Source of the DNA: DATEDA01 sp963744255
GTDB lineage: Bacteria; Pseudomonadota; Gammaproteobacteria; Burkholderiales; SG8-39
DNA length: 64,000 nt
Assembly: GCA_963744255.1 (NCBI GenBank)
Contig: CAVUSZ010000039.1
Coordinates: 110,021-174,020, forward strand
Direction: 5' to 3'
Shown here: in pieces, positions 1-7,664 of the stretch
Numbering within the stretch: position 1 is the first letter of the stretch
Layout: the number at the start of each line of letters is the position of its first letter
Made by a program: the position numbers and the translations under genes
The notes under the pieces: model-generated
Databases searched by the model: none
What the model was told of the DNA's origin: nothing
What the model saw: only the letters and a program-made list of their open reading frames with translations

Positions 1-814
1 GCTCCCGTTCCGCCGGGACGGCGCCGTACTTCTCCACCGCGATCCACCGCGCTTGCGCGAGCGGAGCGTACGCGGCGTCGAGCCGCGAGATGAAGCCGCC
101 GGCATCGGGAGGCGACGCGTCGCGCACGAGGTTGACGTTGGCGTAGTGGTAGCGATCTCCCTCGGTGACCACCACCATCCAGTTGAAGGGCGACACCGGC
201 CGCGGGATCGCCGACACGTCCGCCGCCGCCAGGCCCGCGCGCCGCGCGTGCTCGACGCCAAAATCGATCGCGCGCGAGTGCGCGAACCCCTGCAAGCCCA
301 CGTAACCGGCGAGCACCGCGAGGCTGGCGATCGCCGGAACGCGCGAACGCCGCAGAATCGCGGACACCGCGAGACCGGCAACGATGATGCCGCTGAACCA
401 GAGGTCGATGATGAAGGTCGTGCTCCACGCGACACGCGCGTCCGAAACGGGTGCGTAGATCATCGTGCCGAACGAGGTGATCAGATCGCCGACGATGTGC
501 GCACCGAGCCCGAGCGCGCAGACGCCGAACCAGTCGCGCCAGGTCGTCGTCCCGGGGGCTGCTATCTTCGAGAGGATCCAGGCGAGCAGGAATGCCCAGA
601 CCGGCAGCACGAGAATCGAATGGGTGACGCCGCGATGCCCCGAGAGATATGCAACCGGCGAGACGTAGGCGAGGAAGAAATCGACATCGGGAAAGGCCGC
701 GGCGAGCGTGCCGGCGACCATCCGCGCTGCGGTGTTGATCCGGGCGCGCGCGGGATCGGGGGCGGTTGCGCGCGCGAGCAGCGCCCCGCTCAACGCGTGG
801 GTGAGGGTGTCCAT
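1..814 (-). CDS. DUF457/YdjM-like membrane-bound metal-dependent hydrolase, 3' end outside window
   Basis: Reading leftward from an ATG at 814, an uninterrupted frame runs off the window edge after 271 codons. The N-terminus begins MDTLTHALSGALLAR and is followed by a segment with AFPDVDF and the HRGVTHS motif. These are hallmarks of the DUF457 (YdjM-like) family of inner-membrane proteins annotated as metal-dependent hydrolases. Several hydrophobic stretches follow, around residues 60-80, 90-110 and 130-160, as expected for a multipass membrane protein. The substrate of the family is not established. It lies downstream of the kinase gene on the same strand with a gap of about 60 bases and could be co-transcribed. 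The C-terminus cannot be judged. Confidence 0.8.
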   Translation of the reverse strand, partial: MDTLTHALSGALLARATAPDPARARINTAARMVAGTLAAAFPDVDFFLAYVSPVAYLSGHRGVTHSILVLPVWAFLLAWILSKIAAPGTTTWRDWFGVCALGLGAHIVGDLITSFGTMIYAPVSDARVAWSTTFIIDLWFSGIIVAGLAVSAILRRSRVPAIASLAVLAGYVGLQGFAHSRAIDFGVEHARRAGLAAADVSAIPRPVSPFNWMVVVTEGDRYHYANVNLVRDASPPDAGGFISRLDAAYAPLAQARWIAVEKYGAVPAERE

Positions 815-873
815 TCACCCGGAGCGTACCCCGCGCCCGGCGCCGCCTTCAACCGCGCGCCGGGCGCGAGGGC

Positions 874-2397
874 CTACTCGAAGCGGTGCTCGATCCGCTG
901 CGTCCCGCCAGCCTGCAATGTGACGTTCGCGAGGAACGACGGCTGCGAGGCGTTGCGGATCTCGACGCGATGGTTGCCGGCCGGCAGCTCCAGCGCGGTG
1001 ACCGGAGACGCGACGCCGCGGCGCTTGCCGTCGACGTAGACCTCGCCCCAGGGCGAGATCGAGAGCACGAGTGTCGCCGTCTGCGGCGGTAGTGGAGGTG
1101 GCGGCGGCGGAGCGGCCGCCACCTCCACCGGAGGTGCCGGCACCGGCGGCGCGACGGCAACCGGCGGCGGGTCCGGGGCCTTGCGCGGCGGGCGTGGCGC
1201 AGTCGCCCTCTTTGGCGGCGCGGGTGGCGGTGCAATGACTGCTGCGGGCTCGGGCGAGAACGGCGACGCGATCGGCTCGACCGCCGGCGGCCCCGGCTGA
1301 CCCGCAGTGACGACGACGGGGAGCGGCTCCGCCGTGGCGCCGCGCGTCGCCATCGCGTCGTTGTACTGGAGACGGAGCGGGATCATCGCCATCACCGCGA
1401 TGGCGGTGGCGACGACGCCGAACGCCACCGCGCTCTGCCAGGGCCTGCGGGGCGTCGGACCGGCGCCGATGACGAGCGTCTTGTCGCCGTCGCCGACCGG
1501 GCGCGACTCGGCGGCCGGAGCGAAGGCGTCGAGCTCGATCCGCGCCTCTCCGGCCGGCTCGTGCTCGGCGCGCGCGCTGAAATTCTCCTCGACGCGCCGG
1601 AGCTCGCGGAAGAGGCTCCGCGCGCTGGGATAGCGGTCGTCGGGGCGCTGGGCTAGCATCCGCATCACGACGCCGTCGAGCTCCGGCGGCACGTGCGCGT
1701 CGACCACGCTGGGCACCGGCGGCGTGTGATCGAGCACAGCTTGCATGATCTCGGTCACCGTCTCGCCGGCGAAAGGCGACTTGCCGGTGAGCATTTCGTA
1801 GAGCACCGTCCCGAGCGAGAACACGTCCGAGCGCCCGTCCAGGGTCACGTCGCCGCGGATCTGCTCGGGCGACATGTACTTCGGCGACCCCGCGCGCTCG
1901 CTGCCTACGCCGTCAGCCTCCCCGAGCCGGGCAATGCCGAAATCGGTGATCTTCGGCCGGCGATTGCGCAGCACGATGATGTTCGCGGGCTTGATGTCGC
2001 GATGGACGACACCGTTCTCGTGCGCGTACGCGAGACCGCGTGCCACCTGTGCGACGGTTTCGAGGATGCGCGGGATCGAGAGCGGCGGGTGCTCGTCGAG
2101 GATCTCGCGGAGCGAGGTCCCCTCGAGGAACTCCATGGCGATGTAGGCGACGCCGTCCGCCTTGCCGGCGTCGTAGATGGTGACGATGTTGGGGTGGTTG
2201 AGGCGGCCGGCCGAGCGCGCCTCCTGGAAGAACCGCTCCTCGAAGCTCGCGAGCGCCGCTCCGGTGAGCGCGAGATCGATCGTCTTCAGCGCCACCACCC
2301 GATCGATGATCGGGTCGCGGGCCCGATAGACGACGCCCATCGCCCCCCGGCCGAGTTCGCCGAGAATCTCGTAACGTCCGAGACGATTGATCGCCAT
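874..2397 (-). CDS. Hanks-type serine/threonine protein kinase with transmembrane segment and PEGA domain
   Basis: The 507-residue protein has a complete kinase domain at about residues 9-270. The glycine-rich loop GELGRGAMG is at 13-21, the ATP-anchoring lysine in VALK at 38, the catalytic HRDIKPAN at 132-139, DFG at 152-154 and the MSPEQ (APE-like) motif near 175. One transmembrane helix follows at about 322-342. A proline-rich linker (365-435) leads to a C-terminal PEGA-type beta domain, presumably periplasmic. This PknB-like layout suggests a membrane receptor kinase that senses an extracytoplasmic signal and phosphorylates cytosolic targets. It is transcribed divergently from a PP2C phosphatase and an FHA protein, which are its likely antagonist and phosphopeptide reader. 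The ATG at 2397 starts right at the domain and is the only reasonable start. Confidence 0.93.
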   Translation of the reverse strand: MAINRLGRYEILGELGRGAMGVVYRARDPIIDRVVALKTIDLALTGAALASFEERFFQEARSAGRLNHPNIVTIYDAGKADGVAYIAMEFLEGTSLREILDEHPPLSIPRILETVAQVARGLAYAHENGVVHRDIKPANIIVLRNRRPKITDFGIARLGEADGVGSERAGSPKYMSPEQIRGDVTLDGRSDVFSLGTVLYEMLTGKSPFAGETVTEIMQAVLDHTPPVPSVVDAHVPPELDGVVMRMLAQRPDDRYPSARSLFRELRRVEENFSARAEHEPAGEARIELDAFAPAAESRPVGDGDKTLVIGAGPTPRRPWQSAVAFGVVATAIAVMAMIPLRLQYNDAMATRGATAEPLPVVVTAGQPGPPAVEPIASPFSPEPAAVIAPPPAPPKRATAPRPPRKAPDPPPVAVAPPVPAPPVEVAAAPPPPPPLPPQTATLVLSISPWGEVYVDGKRRGVASPVTALELPAGNHRVEIRNASQPSFLANVTLQAGGTQRIEHRFE

Positions 2398-2424
2398 CGC
2401 TGTTCGCGCCGGGGCCGCGGCTCC

Positions 2425-2474
2425 AAGCGCTATTCTTGCAAAGAAAGCGCTCGAACCGTGTAAAGGTAAGCGCT
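2425..2474. promoter_or_regulatory. Three direct AAGCGCT boxes in the kinase/phosphatase divergent region
   Basis: The heptamer AAGCGCT occurs at 2425-2431, 2445-2451 and 2468-2474. Its last six bases, AGCGCT, are self-complementary. The starts are 20 and 23 bases apart, roughly two helical turns. The array lies 28-77 bases upstream of the kinase start and well before the PP2C start. Regular phasing in a divergent intergenic region is the usual look of a multi-site operator. The factor that would bind is unknown, and function is inferred from position and spacing only. Confidence 0.4.
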
Positions 2475-2612
2475 GGAATCCAAACTATTTCTTTTCTCCC
2501 CGGGCGCCGGTGGCCTACCATTAGGGAGGCCCGGGGCGGGGCGCGTGAAGTCGGCGCACGCCATCGGCAGAAAAACCCGTTCTATGTCAACGTCATACGA
2601 CGCCCGCCGGCC

Positions 2613-3428
2613 GTGTTGTTGCGCTACGAGCTAGAGGTCGCCGCCCGGACCGATATCGGCCGGGTCCGGAAGTTCAACGAGGACAGCCTCGCGAGCGATG
2701 CCGTTCGGGGGTTCGTCGCGCTCGCCGACGGCATGGCGGCGGCGAAGGGCGCCGACCTCGCCGCTGCGCTCGCGACCCAGACTCTGGTCGGCCAGCTCGC
2801 GACGGCGCAGCACATCGCTCCCCGCGCCGCCGCGCACGCCGCGTTCGCCGCCGCGAACCGCACGATCCGCGATCGTGCGCGCAGCGACCCGTCGCTCGCC
2901 GGCATGGGCACGACGCTCGCCGCCGCGTGGTACCGCGGCGACCGCGTCTGCATCGCGCACGTCGGCGACTCGCGCGTCTACCGCTGGCGCGGCGGGCGCC
3001 TCGAACGCCTGACGACTGACCACTCGTTCGTCCAGGCGCAGCTCGCCGCCGGCCAGATGACGAGCGACGAGGCGCGACAGTCGAAGAGCCGCCATCTCGT
3101 GACCCGGGTGCTCGGCGCGGAAGAGCAGGTCGCGCCCGACCTCGGCGAGCACGAGGTGGTCGTCGGCGACGTCCTCCTGCTCTGCACCGATGGCCTGCAT
3201 GACCTCATCGACGATGCCGACCTCACCAATGCGCTCGAAGTACTCGAGCCGAACCTCGAGCTGGCGGCGGCGACGCTGATCGCGATGGCAAACGACCGCG
3301 GCGGGCGCGACAACATCTCCGTGATCCTCGTGCGGGCGAAGAAGCGCATCGAGCCGCAGCCCGCGAAGGACGCCGAGCCCGAGCCCCACGGCCTGTTCGG
3401 CTGGCTCAAGTCGAAGATGGGAGGCTAG
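2613..3428 (+). CDS. PP2C-family serine/threonine protein phosphatase
   Basis: The protein carries the PP2C (PPM/Stp1-like) motifs in order: TDIGRVRKFNEDS near the N-terminus, ADGM for the first metal-binding aspartate, GMGTTLAAA, AHVGDSRVYRWR, LLLCTDGLHDLI and GGRDNIS near the C-terminus. It is expected to remove phosphates from Ser/Thr in a Mn/Mg-dependent reaction. It should oppose the divergently encoded kinase. The open frame extends upstream to 2436, but the extra residues are low-complexity and precede the conserved core, so a GTG at 2613 (or the TTG codons just after it) is the likely start. No strong ribosome binding site decides this. The FHA gene starts five bases after the stop, indicating an operon. 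Confidence 0.9.
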   Translation: MLLRYELEVAARTDIGRVRKFNEDSLASDAVRGFVALADGMAAAKGADLAAALATQTLVGQLATAQHIAPRAAAHAAFAAANRTIRDRARSDPSLAGMGTTLAAAWYRGDRVCIAHVGDSRVYRWRGGRLERLTTDHSFVQAQLAAGQMTSDEARQSKSRHLVTRVLGAEEQVAPDLGEHEVVVGDVLLLCTDGLHDLIDDADLTNALEVLEPNLELAAATLIAMANDRGGRDNISVILVRAKKRIEPQPAKDAEPEPHGLFGWLKSKMGG

Positions 3429-3433
3429 GTCCG

Positions 3434-4111
3434 GTGGCGAAGCTGATGGCGACACGAGGCGGAACGACCCTCGGCTCCTGGTTCATCGATGACAGGCGGC
3501 TCGTGATCGGGCGGGCGGAGGGTGTCGACATCCGGCTCGAGGACGCTGCGGTCAGCAAGCAGCACGCGTCGATCGAGGTCATCGGCGTCGACCATATCCT
3601 CCTCGACCTCGAGAGCGCGAACGGCACGTCCGTGAACGGCGCGCGCGTGACGCGGCATCTCCTTCGTCACGGCGACACGATCGACATCCTCGGTTTCGCG
3701 CTGAAGTACGTGGACCACAAGAGCGTGGTGTCCGCCGACGGCGATCGCACGACGATCTTCACCCGCGGTACGGAAGGCAACCTGTTCCCCACAGGCGGCA
3801 AGGGGCCCGTGGCCAGTGCGCGCACGGTGGAAGTCGAGCTGCCGGTAGCGGTGTTGCGCGGCGTCGCCGGTCCGCGCGCGGGTGGCACGATCGCGCTCGA
3901 CCGGCCGCTCACGTCGGTCGGCGAGCGCGACAGGGAATCGGCGGCGGTGTTCCGGCGGCCCGACGGGTTCGCGATCGCGCGCGTGAACGGCAAGCCGCCG
4001 CGCGTCGACGGCAAGCCTATCGGCGAGGGCTGGCATTCGCTACGCGACGGCGCGGTGATCGAGGCAGGGAGCGAGAAACTCGCGCTTGCCTATGTCGGCA
4101 AGCGCCAATGA
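3434..4111 (+). CDS. FHA-domain protein with a second degenerate FHA-like half
   Basis: Residues 1-95 form a canonical forkhead-associated domain: GRAEG at 26-30, VSKQHA at 40-45 and SANGTSVNG at 61-69, the residues that contact phosphothreonine. The C-terminal half (about 125-220) repeats the fold pattern loosely, with a VGERD stretch where GR would be and an INGKPPRVDGKP-like loop. It lacks the SxxH signature, so it is probably a non-binding FHA copy. Start is a GTG at 3434, five bases after the phosphatase stop. With the adjacent kinase and phosphatase it makes a writer, eraser and reader set. It presumably recruits a partner when phosphorylated; the partner is not visible here. Confidence 0.88.
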   Translation: MAKLMATRGGTTLGSWFIDDRRLVIGRAEGVDIRLEDAAVSKQHASIEVIGVDHILLDLESANGTSVNGARVTRHLLRHGDTIDILGFALKYVDHKSVVSADGDRTTIFTRGTEGNLFPTGGKGPVASARTVEVELPVAVLRGVAGPRAGGTIALDRPLTSVGERDRESAAVFRRPDGFAIARVNGKPPRVDGKPIGEGWHSLRDGAVIEAGSEKLALAYVGKRQ

Positions 4112-4133
4112 CGATCTAAGCCAGCGATCGCGA

Positions 4134-4181
4134 AGACCGCAGAGATCGCGGACGGCGATTGGCTCGGCCGCTCTGCGGTCT
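4134..4181. terminator. Long inverted repeat between convergent genes
   Basis: AGACCGCAGAG at 4134-4144 is the exact reverse complement of CTCTGCGGTCT at 4171-4181, with 26 bases between. It sits in the 84-base gap between the FHA gene and the oppositely oriented membrane-protein gene. A bidirectional transcription stop is the natural reading. There is no T-run on either side, so it is not a textbook intrinsic terminator. Confidence 0.5.
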
Positions 4182-4195
4182 CTCCGGTGAATCCT

Positions 4196-4849
4196 TCAGT
4201 CTTTCTCGGCGGCCTCGCGAATCAGGAGGCCGGTCGTGGACACGCGGACCTCCAGCTCCGCCGGCCTCGTCACCGGCACGAAGCTCGCCGAGCCGTATTC
4301 CGCGTCGACGAGCGGCGCGAGCCAGGCGTACTTCCCGCGCAGGTCGAAGAGGTCAAGCACCTTTGGCGCGGCAAGCGGGTACACCGTGCGGATTGCCTTC
4401 CGTTCCTGCTCAGCCGAACGGTAGCGGCCGGCGATCCGGTCGAGCTCATAAGCGGTATGCAACCCGAGCACGCTGGCGAGCGGCTTCCACTTGAGGATGT
4501 GCGCGTCCACGTACAGCTCGTCGCCGGCGATCACGAACCCGGCCTCGCGGCCGTCGGGGAACTTCACCCGGGCGTCGAACCGCTGCGGCCCGCTGGGCGT
4601 GACCGAAATCTTCGCCGCCACCGTCTCGCGCGTGAACGCCTGGTACCCGTGAATGCCTACCGCGACTGTCGCCCCGAGCGCGCCGACGGCGGTCACGGCC
4701 AATCCGGTCACTATGCGAACAAGAAACCCAACCGGCTGGCGCCGGAAGAGCACGATGAAGCCCGCTGCCATCTGCAGCAGACCGATCAGCCCGAAGGCGG
4801 CACCGACGATGAAGAGCGGTGAACCGGCGATCTCGCCGAGATCGAGCAT
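4196..4849 (-). CDS. Hypothetical membrane protein, two N-terminal transmembrane helices
   Basis: This is a 217-residue protein with two hydrophobic helices at about residues 10-34 and 41-66. A soluble domain of about 150 residues follows, with conserved-looking stretches such as FDARVKFPDG and YVDAHILKWKP. I recognise it only as a proteobacterial hypothetical of the kind sometimes mislabelled 'multidrug transporter' or 'cation efflux'. Its topology does not resemble a transporter. It faces the FHA gene tail to tail. Its start lies 11 bases downstream of the stop codon of the collapsed MFS gene on the same strand, so it could be the distal gene of the homogentisate operon. Function unknown. 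Confidence 0.7.
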   Translation of the reverse strand: MLDLGEIAGSPLFIVGAAFGLIGLLQMAAGFIVLFRRQPVGFLVRIVTGLAVTAVGALGATVAVGIHGYQAFTRETVAAKISVTPSGPQRFDARVKFPDGREAGFVIAGDELYVDAHILKWKPLASVLGLHTAYELDRIAGRYRSAEQERKAIRTVYPLAAPKVLDLFDLRGKYAWLAPLVDAEYGSASFVPVTRPAELEVRVSTTGLLIREAAEKD

Positions 4850-4860
4850 GGCGGGCGATC

Positions 4861-5192
4861 TTACCGCCGTTCCCGTACGAGCAGGAGATACGCCACGAGG
4901 ACGCCGCAGCCGCCGAGCGCTGCGCCAGCCGCGAGCGGTCGCGTCGTGCCGTCGTGCAGGCGCATCAGAATCTGCCCGAAGACCGCGCGAGTCCGGTGAG
5001 GAGTACGGGACGGCGGCCGAAGCGGTCGGAGAGCGGGCCGTAGGCTAGCTGCGCCAGGGCGAACCCGATGATCAGCGCCGAAAGCGTGAGCTTCGCCTGC
5101 GCGTCGCTCCCGCCGAGGTCGCGCCCGATGGACGGCAGGGCCGGAAGGTAGAGCTCGCTCGCGATCGCGAGCAGCGAGAAGAGCGCCGCCAC
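4861..5192 (-). pseudogene. Collapsed Bcr/CflA-type MFS transporter (N-terminus joined to C-terminus)
   Basis: From a GTG at 5192 the frame encodes a typical Bcr/CflA start: helix 1 with SELYLPALPSIGRDL, then helix 2 and the MFS loop DRFGRRPVLL. Homology seems to begin slightly upstream, near 5215. After GLA the frame ends in RSSGRF. In the next frame, from about 4986, the sequence continues VFGQILMRLHDGTTRP and a last helix, ending in VRERR and TAA at 4861; this looks like the last helix of the same family. Roughly 300 residues (helices 3-11) are missing and the two ends are out of frame. A transporter with two and a half helices cannot work. It follows the FAH-family gene on the same strand and was probably the operon's efflux or uptake partner. 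Confidence 0.75.
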
Positions 5193-5262
5193 GAAAGCGA
5201 TGACCGCGCGTCCGGTCGGTCGCGAGGGGTGGCCGATCAGGCGCAGCGGGAGTGCCGCGATC

Positions 5263-6291
5263 TCAGCGCTGCTCGTGATGGGTCACCCGCTGTTCGATCG
5301 CGCCGAAGATCGAGCGGCCCCCGGCGTCGCGCATGTCGATCTCGATCAGGTCGCCGAACTTGAGGTAGGGCGTCTCCGGCGCGTTCCCGCGCACCGATTC
5401 GAGCGCGCGCGCCTCGGCGATGCAGCACACGCCGACCTTGGCGTCCCTGTTGGAGACGGTGCCGGAACCGATGATTGTCCCCGCCGCGAGCGGCCGCGTC
5501 CGTGCTGCATGGGCGACGAGCCGGGGGAAGTCGAACGCCATGTCAACGCCCGCATCGGGCCGGCCGAGCAGCTTGTCGTTGACGTGTACGACGAGGGGCA
5601 GATGGACTCTTCTCCCGTCCCACGCCGCGCCGAGCTCGTCGGGCGTCACCGCGACCGGCGAGAACGCGGTCCAGGTCTTCGACTGGAGGAAGCCGAAACC
5701 CTTGGCGATCTCGGCCGGTACGAGGCCGCGCAGGCTCACGTCGTTCGCGAGCATGAGAAGGCGGATGCAGTCGCCCGACTTCTCGCGCTTCACACCCATC
5801 GGGACGTCGCCAAGGACCACCGCGAGCTCCCCCTCGAGGTCGATACCCCAGTCCTCGCGCTCGACGGCGATGTCGTCGCGCGAACCGAGGAACGAGTCCG
5901 AGGCGCCCTGGTACATCAGCGGCTCTTCGCGCAACTCCTTGGTGTCCGCGTGGAGGCGAAGGTCCCCCACCCTTCCCCCGCTGTCCGCACCGCGCGCCTG
6001 GCGCATCCGCTCGACGTGGCTCAGGTATGCCGAGGCGTCCGCCCATTGGTAGGCGCGCGGGAGCGGCGCGGCGAACTTCGCGAAGTCGACCTCGAACCAG
6101 CGCGAGCCCTGCGGCGCGGTGTTCGCCTGCTCGTAGAGCGCCTCGAGCCGCGGCGCGCAGAAGTCCCAGTCGTCGAGCGCCGCCTGGAGCGTCGGCGCGA
6201 CGTCGTAGGCGACGGTCGCCATTTCGAGGTCGCGCGCGACGACGCAGAGCGCGCCGTCGCGCGTATCGTTCTTGAGGGAGCCGAGCTTCAT
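5263..6291 (-). CDS. Fumarylacetoacetate hydrolase family protein
   Basis: The 342-residue protein starts MKLGSLKNDTRDGALCVV at an ATG at 6291. Mid-domain it has the FAH-family metal site, GIDLEGELAVVLGDVP (acidic residues for Mg/Ca) and MLANDVSLRG, and later IIGSGTVSNRD. The family cleaves C-C bonds in acylpyruvates such as fumarylpyruvate or related ring-cleavage products. It follows fahA by 41 bases in the same operon, so it probably handles a related acylpyruvate or acts as a second hydrolase. In other proteobacteria such a paralogue sits beside hmgA and fahA. The exact substrate cannot be read from the sequence. Confidence 0.9.
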   Translation of the reverse strand: MKLGSLKNDTRDGALCVVARDLEMATVAYDVAPTLQAALDDWDFCAPRLEALYEQANTAPQGSRWFEVDFAKFAAPLPRAYQWADASAYLSHVERMRQARGADSGGRVGDLRLHADTKELREEPLMYQGASDSFLGSRDDIAVEREDWGIDLEGELAVVLGDVPMGVKREKSGDCIRLLMLANDVSLRGLVPAEIAKGFGFLQSKTWTAFSPVAVTPDELGAAWDGRRVHLPLVVHVNDKLLGRPDAGVDMAFDFPRLVAHAARTRPLAAGTIIGSGTVSNRDAKVGVCCIAEARALESVRGNAPETPYLKFGDLIEIDMRDAGGRSIFGAIEQRVTHHEQR

Positions 6292-6332
6292 CCGGGTGCG
6301 CCGCGGAAAGCCGCGGATTGTACCCGGCGCGA

Positions 6333-7640
6333 TCAAACGGCCGGCAGCACCGTCGCGCGGCATTCGCCGAAGCCGATCCGCGGCCGGCCGGCGCCCTCGG
6401 CGGCCGCGCGCAGGATGACGGCGTCGCCGTCCTCGAGGAAACTCCGCGTCTCGCCGTTCGGCAGCCTCATCGGCTGTTTCCCGCCGAGCGAGAGCTCGAG
6501 GAGTGACCCGGCCTCTTCCGGCGTCGGGCCGGACTGCGTGCCGGTGCCGAGGAGATCCCCGGGGCGCAGGTTGCAGCCGTTCACCGTGTGATGGGCGACC
6601 ATCTGCCCGAGCGTCCAATAAGCATGCCGGAAACTCGTGCGCGAGAGGCGTGCCGGTGGCTCGCCCGCCGTTCGCATCTTCGCGGTCTCGAGCCACACCT
6701 CGAGGGTGACGTCGAACGCCCCGCGCGTACGCGTCTCCGGTGAGTCGAGATATGCAAGCGGTTGCGGATCGCCGGCTGGCCGTGTCCATTCCACGCGGTA
6801 CGGCGCGAGCGCCTCGAGCGTGACGATCCAGGGGGAGATCGTCGAAGCGAAGCTCTTGGACAGGAATGGCCCGAGCGGCTGGTACTCCCACGCCTGGATG
6901 TCGCGCGCCGACCAGTCGTTGAGCAGGCAGAGGCCGAAGAGGTGGCGCTCGGCTTCACCGATCGGCACACGCCGGCCGAGCTCGTTGCCGACGCCGACGT
7001 AGGCGCCAACCTCGAGCTCGTAGTCGAGTCGTTTGCACGGCCCGAACATCGGCGTTTCCGCGCCCGGCGGCAGCGTCTGTCCGAACGGCCTCGGAAAGGT
7101 CTGTCCGCTCATGGCGATCGACGAGCCGCGGCCGTGATAGCCGATCGGCACCCACTTGTAGTTCGGGAGCAGCGGATTGTCCGGGCGGAACATCTTGCCG
7201 ACGGTCGTCGCGTGATGCACCGATGCGTAGAAGTCGGTGTAGTCGCCGATCTCCGCCGGGACCGCGTGCTCGGCCTGCGCCTGCGGCACGAGGCCTGCGC
7301 GGAGCTTGTCCTCGGCCGGCGAGCGCTCGCGCAGCGCGCGCGACAGCGCGTGCCGCAGCGCCGACCACGCGCTCGGACCCATCGCCATCAAGGCATTCAG
7401 CGCCGGGCCGGCAGCGCTGGCTGCCGCGGCTGCCGCCTCCCCGGAGAACGCGCCGACCTTGTGCGCGGCGCCGAGGTCGAGGATCTGATCACCGATCGCG
7501 ACGCCGCCGCGGAAGGGCTCATTCGTCCCCTTGCGCCGGAAGACTCCGAACGGCAGGTTCTGGATGGGAAAATCGCTGCCGGCGGCCGAATCGACCCAGC
7601 TCTTCAGCACCGGGTCGTGGGTCTCGTTGATCGTGCTCAT
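6333..7640 (-). CDS. fahA: Fumarylacetoacetase
   Basis: This is the last enzyme of the homogentisate pathway; it splits fumarylacetoacetate into fumarate and acetoacetate. At 435 residues it has normal full length. Expected active-site segments are present: DYTDFYASVHHAT (metal Asp and catalytic His), PIGYHGRGSS, RLDYELEVGAYVG with the two metal-binding glutamates, and LLNDWSARDIQAWEYQPLGP. The ATG at 7640 is preceded by AGGAGCAACG, a good ribosome binding site; an in-frame extension to 7664 adds only non-conserved residues. It follows hmgA by 24 bases, indicating an operon. Cytosolic. Confidence 0.96.
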   Translation of the reverse strand: MSTINETHDPVLKSWVDSAAGSDFPIQNLPFGVFRRKGTNEPFRGGVAIGDQILDLGAAHKVGAFSGEAAAAAASAAGPALNALMAMGPSAWSALRHALSRALRERSPAEDKLRAGLVPQAQAEHAVPAEIGDYTDFYASVHHATTVGKMFRPDNPLLPNYKWVPIGYHGRGSSIAMSGQTFPRPFGQTLPPGAETPMFGPCKRLDYELEVGAYVGVGNELGRRVPIGEAERHLFGLCLLNDWSARDIQAWEYQPLGPFLSKSFASTISPWIVTLEALAPYRVEWTRPAGDPQPLAYLDSPETRTRGAFDVTLEVWLETAKMRTAGEPPARLSRTSFRHAYWTLGQMVAHHTVNGCNLRPGDLLGTGTQSGPTPEEAGSLLELSLGGKQPMRLPNGETRSFLEDGDAVILRAAAEGAGRPRIGFGECRATVLPAV

Positions 7641-7664
7641 CGTTGCTCCTGGCAAGACTTCCAT

